Assembly (NCBI GenBank): GCA_947486785.1
Contig: CANKUU010000006.1
Span: 62,001-126,000, forward strand
Length of the DNA: 64,000 nucleotides
Origin: an uncultured Flavobacteriaceae bacterium
GTDB taxonomy: Bacteria > Bacteroidota > Bacteroidia > Flavobacteriales > Flavobacteriaceae
Direction: 5' to 3'
Each line of letters opens with the position of its first letter. Position 1 is the first letter of the stretch. This document shows positions 45,506-54,700 of this stretch, piece after piece. The notes under the pieces were generated by a model. That model was not told the DNA's origin. It saw nothing but the letters and a program-made list of their open reading frames with translations, and ran no database searches. The translations under genes and the position numbers were made by a program.

Positions 45506-45521
45506 ATATAATTTAATTTGT

Positions 45522-45529
45522 TACCTTTG
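45522..45529 (+). promoter_or_regulatory. -7 box TACCTTTG of deoR-murQ
   Basis: TACCTTTG fits TAnnTTTG exactly. It lies inside the longer reading frame beginning TTG 45518 and so argues for the start at ATG 45548. Confidence 0.55.
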
Positions 45530-45547
45530 TCAACTAAGGTGAAATTT

Positions 45548-46297
45548 ATGCTAAAAGAAGAACGTCAGCAGGCGATATTAAATGAGGTTGATCTTCACAA
45601 TCGAATTCTATTAACAGATATTGCAGAATCACTTGATGTTTCTATAGATACCGTTCGTAGAGATGTTAAAGAATTAGATACAGATCACAAGCTTAGAAAA
45701 GTGCACGGTGGTGCAATTTCTTTAGGGTTTACTTCAAACAGTACTAGAAATACTAATATTTATGCTTTAGAACAGAAAATTGAAATTGCATCTAAGGCAA
45801 TTGCTTTGTTAAAAGATGGAGCTGTTATTTTTGTAGATGGTGGCACAACCTGCTTAGAGCTTTCAAGATTAATTCCTACTACTATCGAGCTAACTTGTTT
45901 CACTTTAAGCTTAGCAGTAGCTATGGAGCTTTCTTCAAAACCGAATGTGACCGTAATTTTTATAGGAGGTAGAATTTCTAAAGATGCTCAAATAGCAATT
46001 GGCGCAAATGCGATACATAATCTTTCTGAGATTACTGTAGATTATAGTTTTATTGGTACCGGCTATGTAGATGCTCAATATGGGTTAACAGAATTTGATT
46101 GGGATATTGTACAATTGAAAAAATCGGTTATTAAAGCTGCAAAGAAAACAGTACTTTTATGTATATCAGAGAAGTTAAATTCAAAGCACCGATATAAAAC
46201 CTGTGATATTAATGCGATTAATACCATGATTACAGAGCTTAAACCCGAAGATGAATTATTACATCTTTTTAAAAATAACGACATTAGACTATTATAA
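45548..46297 (+). CDS. DeoR-family transcriptional regulator
   Basis: I chose ATG 45548 (MLKEERQQAILNEVD), because the -7 box lies upstream of it. The 249-residue protein has an N-terminal winged helix-turn-helix (LLTDIAESLDVSIDTVRRDVKELD, DeoR signature) and a C-terminal DeoRC sugar-phosphate-sensing domain with VDGGTTCLELSRLI and FIGGRISKD. DeoR regulators usually bind a sugar phosphate as inducer; here glucosamine 6-phosphate or N-acetylmuramic-acid 6-phosphate would fit. It shares one base with murQ, so they are co-transcribed. The likely operators are the repeats upstream. Confidence 0.92.
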   Translation: MLKEERQQAILNEVDLHNRILLTDIAESLDVSIDTVRRDVKELDTDHKLRKVHGGAISLGFTSNSTRNTNIYALEQKIEIASKAIALLKDGAVIFVDGGTTCLELSRLIPTTIELTCFTLSLAVAMELSSKPNVTVIFIGGRISKDAQIAIGANAIHNLSEITVDYSFIGTGYVDAQYGLTEFDWDIVQLKKSVIKAAKKTVLLCISEKLNSKHRYKTCDINAINTMITELKPEDELLHLFKNNDIRLL

Positions 46298-47106
46298 TGA
46301 AATATAAAAAAATAACCGAGGCACCATCTCATCATGATAACTTAGAACAACTTGATACCTTATCATTGTTACAAAAAATGAATGAAGAGGACAGAAAAGT
46401 ACCAGATGCAGTAGCCTTAGTAATACCTCAAATCACAAGGCTAGTAGATGCCTTAGCCGAGCGTTTTGAGCGCGGAGGGCGACTTTTTTATATTGGAGCG
46501 GGCACAAGTGGTCGATTGGGTATTTTAGATGCTTCAGAAATTCCTCCTACATTTGGTTTACCACATGAGAGGGTAGTAGGCATTATCGCTGGCGGTGATA
46601 CAGCAATAAGAAAATCAGTTGAAAATGCAGAAGATAATAGTGAACAAGCTTGGAAAGATTTGCAGTTACATGATATTTCTGAAAATGATGTTGTTGTTGG
46701 TATTGCAGCTTCTGGTACCACCCCGTATGTAATTGGCGGCGTAAATCAGGCAAAAGCTAGAGGAGTATTAACAGCGGGTATCACAAACAACCCAGGTTCA
46801 CCTCTTTCTTTAGCAGCTGATATCGCAATAGCTGTAGATGTTGGGCCTGAATTTTTGACAGGTAGTACACGAATGAAGAGTGGTACATCTCAAAAACTAG
46901 TATTAAATATGATTTCTACTGCTCTAATGATTAAAATCGGAAGAGTAAAGGGAAATAAAATGGTTCATATGCAATTAAGCAATGATAAGCTTGTAGACCG
47001 CGGTGTGCGCTATGTGGTTGAAGGCTTGGGTATTAGTTATTCAAGAGCAGAACAATTACTGAAAGCGCATGGATCGGTAAAGGCGGCATTAGATGCGGGG
47101 AAATAA
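46297..47106 (+). CDS. murQ: N-acetylmuramic acid 6-phosphate etherase MurQ
   Basis: The 269-residue protein has the MurQ signature YIGAGTSGRLGILDASEIPP and a SIS (sugar isomerase) domain. It cleaves the lactyl ether of MurNAc 6-phosphate to give GlcNAc 6-phosphate plus lactate. It is somewhat shorter than the E. coli enzyme at the C-terminus. Its start codon overlaps the deoR stop. With nagB-PIG-L it forms a cell-wall sugar recycling locus: MurQ makes GlcNAc 6-phosphate, which would be deacetylated and deaminated. A separate nagA was not seen, so the PIG-L domain may fill that step; this is inference. It converges with the cytochrome gene, one base apart. Confidence 0.95.
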   Translation: MKYKKITEAPSHHDNLEQLDTLSLLQKMNEEDRKVPDAVALVIPQITRLVDALAERFERGGRLFYIGAGTSGRLGILDASEIPPTFGLPHERVVGIIAGGDTAIRKSVENAEDNSEQAWKDLQLHDISENDVVVGIAASGTTPYVIGGVNQAKARGVLTAGITNNPGSPLSLAADIAIAVDVGPEFLTGSTRMKSGTSQKLVLNMISTALMIKIGRVKGNKMVHMQLSNDKLVDRGVRYVVEGLGISYSRAEQLLKAHGSVKAALDAGK

Positions 47107-47107
47107 T

Positions 47108-47518
47108 TTATTTACTATTTTTCTGAATTGCTTTAACTTCTTCTTTAGTTACTATCTTGTCTGCAGAATTACCCCATGAGTTAGAGATGAAATTCATGAC
47201 ATCTGCAATCTCTTCATCTTCCAGCCCCATTGGGCTCATTGTACTGTTATAAACTTTTCCGTTTACGATTATTTCACCCGTTTGCCCATATTTTATTCCG
47301 CGAATACTTGCGGCACGATTTTTCATTAGATAGTCCGATTTTGCAAGTGGGGGGAAAGCCATTTCTACACCTTCACCTTGTTTCATATGACAGTTCACAC
47401 AAAAATCTGCATAAATTTCGCTACCTCGCTTCATACTCTCTTTAAGTTCAGAATCTTGAAAGAGTAGCATCGAAGTAAATGAAGTAATTATAATATAACA
47501 GCACACCAAAAATTTCAT
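47108..47518 (-). CDS. Secreted monohaem cytochrome c
   Basis: The 136-residue protein has an N-terminal signal-like hydrophobic segment (MKFLVCCYIIITSFTSMLLFQ) and one haem-binding motif CVNCH (with Met ligand in MSPMG). It is a small periplasmic class-I cytochrome. It begins one base after the stop of the sugar dehydrogenase gene on the same strand and is probably its electron acceptor. It converges with murQ. Confidence 0.85.
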   Translation of the reverse strand: MKFLVCCYIIITSFTSMLLFQDSELKESMKRGSEIYADFCVNCHMKQGEGVEMAFPPLAKSDYLMKNRAASIRGIKYGQTGEIIVNGKVYNSTMSPMGLEDEEIADVMNFISNSWGNSADKIVTKEEVKAIQKNSK

Positions 47519-47519
47519 C

Positions 47520-48644
47520 TTATCTTTTAGGATTTAATTTGTAAATTCCTTTACCTTCAACTGATACATATATTATACCTTCAGGGCCTTCTTCTACATC
47601 TCTAATTCTGCCTAAATCAGCTAATATTTTTTCACGTTTAATAACTTTGTTTTCATTTAATTTTAGACGCTCGAGGTATTGAAATTTTAAAGAACCAACA
47701 AGTAGGCTTCCATTCCAATCAGAGCCATAGCGGTCTGTTGTAATAAAAGTCATACCGCTAGGGGCAATCGATGGTAACCAATAATGTATGGGTTGCTCCA
47801 TGCCTTTCATCTCAGTTTTATCGGTTATGCTTGTTCCGCTATAATTAACACCGTAGGTAATTAAAGGCCAACCATAGTTTTTGCCTGATTTAATGATATT
47901 AATCTCATCACCTCCTTTTGGCCCGTGCTCATGATTCCATATTTCACCAGTTTTTGGGTTTTTAACCAAGCCCTGAGGATTTCGGTGACCATAACTAAAA
48001 ATGGCGGCTTTCGCACTTGTAGTTTCGAAAAACGGATTATCTTTTGGTATACTCCCATCTGCATTAAAACGGTATATTTTTCCACCATCTCGCGAAATAT
48101 CTTGAGGGTTTACATCTCTTTCGCCTCTTTCTCCAATTGATAAGTATAGATATCCATCGTTATCAAAAGCAATACGAGAACCAAAATGTTGCCCTTTTGT
48201 TGTATTTGGTCCTGCTTTGTAAAGCAATTCGTTTTCAACCAATACATTACCTTTTAATTTAGCTCTCATGAGTGCTGTATGCCCTCCTTTACCTTCTCCT
48301 TCAGACGAAGCATAAGATAGGTATAACCAACCATTGGATGTATAGTTTGGGTGTAATTCAATATCTAACAAACCGCCTTGTCCTCGGCTATAAACTTTTG
48401 GTAAATTTTTGATTGCTGTTACCTGTCCATCTTTAAAATGAACTAACTCACCCGATTTTTTAGTCGCTAAAAGTGCACCATCAGGTAGAAACGTCATACC
48501 CCAAAATATGCTCGATTCATCGATTAATAGTTCTGGGGAAAAAGGAATATCGGAAGGGATATCTACTTGATTTTCTTGACCTTGCGCGCAAGATAGGTTG
48601 ATAATAGCTATAAATATTGTTAAAAGCAATACACTGTTTTTCAT
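47520..48644 (-). CDS. PQQ-dependent sugar dehydrogenase (soluble aldose dehydrogenase family) lipoprotein
   Basis: The 374-residue protein starts with a lipoprotein-type leader (Cys in INLSCAQ). The six-bladed propeller of the GSDH/YliI family is visible through its conserved parts: GGLLDIELHPNY, SIGERGERDVNPQD, HRNPQGLVKNP, and HEHGPKGGDEIN. It oxidises aldose sugars using PQQ in the periplasm. The cytochrome c gene follows after one base, so electrons probably go to it. It is divergent from the giant surface protein. A matching -7 box lies 30 bases upstream. Confidence 0.9.
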   Translation of the reverse strand: MKNSVLLLTIFIAIINLSCAQGQENQVDIPSDIPFSPELLIDESSIFWGMTFLPDGALLATKKSGELVHFKDGQVTAIKNLPKVYSRGQGGLLDIELHPNYTSNGWLYLSYASSEGEGKGGHTALMRAKLKGNVLVENELLYKAGPNTTKGQHFGSRIAFDNDGYLYLSIGERGERDVNPQDISRDGGKIYRFNADGSIPKDNPFFETTSAKAAIFSYGHRNPQGLVKNPKTGEIWNHEHGPKGGDEINIIKSGKNYGWPLITYGVNYSGTSITDKTEMKGMEQPIHYWLPSIAPSGMTFITTDRYGSDWNGSLLVGSLKFQYLERLKLNENKVIKREKILADLGRIRDVEEGPEGIIYVSVEGKGIYKLNPKR

Positions 48645-48673
48645 ATATAGGCGTTAAAGATGTATTAGAATTA

Positions 48674-48681
48674 CAAACGTA
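48674..48681 (-). promoter_or_regulatory. -7 box TACGTTTG of the sugar dehydrogenase
   Basis: CAAACGTA on the plus strand is TACGTTTG on the minus strand, an exact match to TAnnTTTG, 30 bases before the start. Confidence 0.5.
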
Positions 48682-48784
48682 TGAGTGTTAAATATAAAAA
48701 AGAATTAAATAAGAACAGATAATTACTATACAAAGATTACATGATTTCCCAAACCTTGTATTCTTTCTCAAAATAAACTAACCT

Positions 48785-51700
48785 ATGCTTTCCAAAAAAT
48801 CAAGGCATCTACTTAATGTCATACTGATATTGGTTTTTTCCGCCTTAGCTACCTCGGCTATAGCCAATACCGTAATATATGATTTTATAGCTGAAATTGT
48901 AATTAATAAAGAACCTTCCGAAACTTTTTTAAAGGAAAATTTTAGTCCCAATCCTAAAAAACAAAATACAAATTCATTTGTAAACATAAAAGAGACTTCC
49001 TCTATGCCCATGTTTACCACCATAATTCAAGGGGCAGATGAACAAGTAACGTGTGCCGATGATGGTAGTACTATCGCTAAATTTAGTTTGTGTGGTAATA
49101 GTGATAATCGTATTATTTCACTCTCTGGTGGTACCTTTAGTAGTGTTCAATGGGAGCAGGTAACTGGCGGATGTACACCAGATTTAGACTCGCCATGCCC
49201 CGATAACAGTTGTAGCTATACTGCAATTTCCTCAGCGCAAACTTTAACATTAGATGCATCTAGTATACCCGCCGGAACCGGGGCAGAATTTAGAGTTCGA
49301 GTGAATGGTACAGCACCATGGTATTACTTTGAAGTTCAAAAGAGTACGATTAACCAGAATTACGTAAAAACTGATTTCATTTGTGGTCAAGATGGTAGAA
49401 TACAAATTACAGGCTTATCGAGTGCCTTTGAGTATAGTTTAGATGCAGGTAGCGGTTTTGGGTCATGGCAAGGGCCTATTTTTGAAAACTTAACGCCAGG
49501 CACTTACAATGTAAAAGCTCGTTTAAAAGATACACCAGGTGCTTGTGAATATCCTTACGAACCTATAGAAATTGAACGCAAAGATATTGAGATTCAGGCA
49601 ACACTAGTAGATGCCTTATGTTTTGGTGAAACGGGTAGTATCTCTGTAGATGTTAATAATTCGGTACCCGGACCTTATAAATACACTTTGGTTGATTCAA
49701 GTGGTGTAGCACAAGAATTTACCACTTTTATTGCAGATGATAGTTATACATTTGAATCGGTAGGTTTTGGTACATATACAGTACAAGTAGAAACCCAAGC
49801 TTGTAGAGGCGATCAATTAAACGGAATTGATCCTCCTCAGCAAGATATGGATATTAACGGCAACCCTTTAGTTATTGGTAATGGCTTAAGAGCTTTAGAT
49901 TCATCAACAGAGGTGAATAGTAGTTTCGGGTGCTCAACAATTAACAGTGTAGATATTATTTTAAATGTCTCTGGTGGTGCTGCACCATACACATATACCG
50001 TTAATTCAGGGCCAGTACAGCCCTCATTTAATGGTTCTACCTCTTACTCAGTAACTAGTGCGGGTACTTATGACTTTGAAATTACAGATTCTAACGGATG
50101 TACCTCTACAGCTTCTTCTCATGTAGAGGAGCTAACTCCACCAGATGTAAATGCAACTGGTGTTGACGGAACGTGTTCTAATGGCGGTGCTAGAATAAAT
50201 TTCAACGTAGTTGATTCAAACGGATATAATTTATCTTATCGAGTTAATTCAGGCGATGCTTGGGATGTAAATCCATCAATTTCTGTAGCAGCAGGCACTT
50301 ATGATAATATAGAAGTACGGTACCAACAAGACGATTTTGAATGTACCATAACCTTACCGAGTGTACAGGTTTCAACCGTAGGTGTAATTTCGGGTTCTGC
50401 AACTAAGATAGCCGATCGCACATGCGACGGGTCTGGCGGTTCTATCGGTGGTCAAATCGATTTTGGAGCAACAAGCGGCGGATCAGGGAGTGGCTATACG
50501 TACAGTTTAAACGGATCAAATTTTACAACTACTACATCCTATACCAATTTGGTAGCTGGTACATACACCCCTATGATTCAAGATGGTGGCGGTTGTCGTT
50601 TAGAACTTACCGCAATAGTTATAGAAGATATTGACCCACCCACAGATATTGATTTTGTTTCGAGTGATAGTAATTGTTCTGCAAATACAGTAGATATTGA
50701 GCTTGTGGCGACTAGCAATAGTCCAATTACTAATTATTCTATTATTAGCCCAGTAACAATCGATAACGGTTCTTTAGCTACTTTTGACGACCTTGATGCA
50801 AGTCAGTCTTATATTTTTCAAATTACTGATGCTAATAATTGTACCTATACTGAGGGCTATTCTCCAACTGTAGTAAATTCAATTAGGGTTAGAGTTAGGG
50901 CTGGAAATGACACACAAGTATGTACCGGATCTTCAGATGGCTCAGGTGTTTTCTTAATTGATGGTTTTGAAAACTCATACACCTATAGTATTAATGGGCA
51001 AGCAGTAAGCGGACCTCAAACTAATAACGAGGTTTCTATTAGCGATTTAGCAGCTGGTACATATACCATAACTATTACTGATACAGAAACAGGATGTACA
51101 GATTCTGTTGGCTTTACTGTTGCCGAACCAGCTACCGCTTTATCTTTAACCGGTAATGTTACCCCTATGAGCTGTTCAAATGGTAATTTGGGTAGAGTTG
51201 TAGCACAGCCTACTGGAGGTTGGGGCAATAATAGATATTCTTTAACATACCCTAACGGAAACATAGTTGGACCCAAATCAGGTCCTGTTTTTGGTAGTCT
51301 TTCCGCTGCGGGTTCATATACCTTAACGGTTGTTGATGCAGAGGGTTGTTCAGACACCTTTACTTTTAGTTTGTCAAAAATTATAGCACCAGATATTTCG
51401 CTTGATAGGGCTGCTTCCGATTTTTGTTATTCCCCATCATCTGGCGCTACTTTAGTGGTGAATTCTAATGCAGGTACGGCTGACATTGGCACCCATAACT
51501 ATCGAATTAACGGAGGAGCATTACAATCAACAAATACTTTTACGAACCTTAGCCCAGGTAACTATACTATTGAGGTAGTAGATGGTAATAATTGTAGCGA
51601 TGAAATTACGTTTAGGATAAATCCACCATTACGTGTTAATATTAGTGTTTCAAGCGAAATACCTTGTGGAGGTTTGGACGGACAAATAACAGTAAATGCT

Positions 51701-54700
51701 AGGCAAGGTTATTTGAGTTCTGCTACACCAAAATCGTATCAGGTAAGTAGTGATAACGGTGCCAATTTTGGTCCTGTAACTCCTTTTACAACCAATACTT
51801 TTACTTATGATACCAATACACCTGGAGATTATATTTTTAAAATCTCGGATAATGAAGGTTGTGTTGCAACCTCTAACGTTATTACCTTAAATCCACCGCA
51901 ACAAATAGATCCGGCTACTGTTGAGGTAAGTGCTGCAAGTTGTGGTCGAAATGATAATGGTATTGTTACCATAAGACCTGATGCAACAAGTGGAGAGCCA
52001 GGCTTTGAAATTAATTTTAATAATTTAGGATGGGGTACTCAGCAAACATTTTCAGACCTAGTGGCAGGCGCAACATACAGTTATGTAGTTCGTGATTCAA
52101 GAGGTTGTGAAACTGCTGTTGCTTCTGTTACAATTCCATTAGATTCTACGCCAAGTCCAGATGCTCAAGTAGTTGCGAATATGGCTACGTGTACTACAGG
52201 TACACTTGAAGGATCTATTGATGTTACTGCCGTTTCTGGTGGTAGTGCTGATTATTCTTATGTACTACATAATGAATTTGGGGTAGAGATTGCAAGAGTT
52301 GGTCCTACCTCAAGTACAACTACAAATTTCCCTAATCTCGAACCAGGTACTTATACGGTAGTTACTGTTGATGCTTTAGGCTGTAGAGATACTGATACAG
52401 TAACAATTACTCAGAGCGTTTTAGATGTAGTTCCTCAAAACCCAACGTCACTAGTATGTTCTGATACTGGCTTTAGTTATACGGTAGAAATTGTCGGAGG
52501 TATAGGACCATTCTTGATACGATTAGCAAATGATCCGGCAGCCCCTGTAACTCCAAACTCACCACCTAGACAGCATACTTTTTCAGGTTTGCAATTCGGA
52601 GTGATTTATACGGTAGAAGTTACTGACACAGCTACTGGTTGCGTTTATTTTGAAGAAATAGATCCTGTATCCGGACCAACAACTTTAGCGGTAACTGGTA
52701 ACGCAACACCTGGTTTTTGTGATGCAAACCGTTTTGGTCAAATTTCTTATGAAATTTCAGGTTTTGCTGCAAATACTAATTTAAGGGTTGAAGTATTGAA
52801 TTCTGATGATGGATCACGAGTTACCGTAGAATCGCCGACTAATGTATCACCAATACATACTGGCAGCTATGAAACATTACCAGGAAATTATCAAGTAATT
52901 GTTACTGATCTTTCAAATGATTGTACAGCGGCAACATCGGTTACAATAGCACAAAACTTGCCGGGCATTGATGTGCTGCGAACAGATCCAGCTAATTGTA
53001 CCTCTGATGGTTCTATTACAGTTCAAGGCAATGGCGGTAGCGGTGCTCCTTATACTTTTGCCTATATGGCTTCGGGTAGTACTCCAGTTTCATCAAATTT
53101 TTCTGCAAATACTACATTTTTTGGCCCAGCAGGTAGCTATGATGTATATGTAAAAGATGCAAATGGCTGTACTTCATTCGCAATCGCAGAAATTATTCCT
53201 GTAGACCAACCTTTACCAGTACCAACCTTTGCGGTTGATAACCAGTGTGCCGTATCCGCACAAGACTTTGATATTATAGTAAGTGTACCATCATCTGTTG
53301 ATACACCAAGATTTATTTTAAACGGAAATTCTGAATTTCCAACAGATAATGGAACAGTCTGGGAGTATACATTTAAAGTAGACACACCAGGTAGCTATGT
53401 ATTCGATGTAATCGATGCGAATGGTTGTACTAGTCAAGGAACTGCGGAGGTATTTGAATTTATTACCGCTTCAGCTGAATTTACTACAATGCCTACTTGT
53501 AATAACTCAGATGGAACTATTACAGTAATGTCAAATGGGGGTAGCGGTAATTTTGATTATCAACTAAATGGCACCGATTATTCTGGATCAAACGTTGGCC
53601 CAATCAATCAAACAGATGATAATGAATTTACGGGTATTGCTCCAGGTTCGTATTCAATTTTAGTAACCGATAGAGATGTAACCAATGGTGCTTCTCAGTG
53701 TACATTTTTGGTTGATAATATAAATTTAGAGCGTGCAGTTCCTCCTGTAATTAGTCAATCTATACTTGGCCATATTACCTGTTTTGGTGATGATGATGGT
53801 AGTATTGATATTATCCTGCAAGCGGGGACTAATGTTGATAGCCCCATAAATTATCGATTACTTAATTTTAGTACCAGAGCATTAATAGCAAATAATAGCT
53901 CAGGTTCTTTTACTGATCTTGAACCAGGTCGTTACGAAGTTGAAGTTGTTTCCTCTAGAAATTGTACTGTTTTATCGGGCGAGCTAGTAATTTCTGAGCC
54001 ACCAGTATTTTCAATTTCAGCTACGGCTACACCCTTTACCTGCGAACCAGGATCAAATAGATATAGTTCTTCAATAGTTACGGTAAATGTAGATGATATA
54101 GGTACCCCTACAAATTATAGATACAGTATTTCAGGTTTTGAAAACTATCAAAATTCAAATACATTTGAGATTATTGATGATGGTACTACTCAGAATATTA
54201 CTGTTTATGCAATTGATCAGAACGGTTGCCAATCAACTACTAATGTAACAATTAGTCCACCATCAGATGTTGTAGCAACAATTATAGAAAATGATCTATT
54301 AAATTGTAAAGATCCTGAGCGCGTACGAATCCAAGTTAGTGGTACATCAAATTTTACAGTTACAACCACTTCAGTTGTTCCTGTAGCCCCTGTAACTAAT
54401 ACACCTGGGAATAACTATGTTGATCTGTTTTTGCCAGATGTAGGTGATTATCTTTTTGAAATTCAAGATAATACTCCTAATGGCTGTGCTTATCCACTGC
54501 CTTTTCATACTGTTTCTAATCCAACGCCGCCAAAAGTTCTTATTTCTGAATTAAAATCAGTTCAATGTTTTGGAAGTGCTAACGGTGAGTTTTCGATTGA
54601 AGTTACTGATTATACTGGGCCTTACAACTATACAGTATATAGTGGCAGCGATACTAGCAAAACAACGCCTTTAGCTACAGGAAGCTTTAATACGGCTAAT

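Noticed and set aside
45518-45547. TTG start of deoR ten codons earlier
   Set aside because: The region contains an exact -7 promoter box (45522-45529), so it cannot be coding in the same transcript; ATG 45548 is used.
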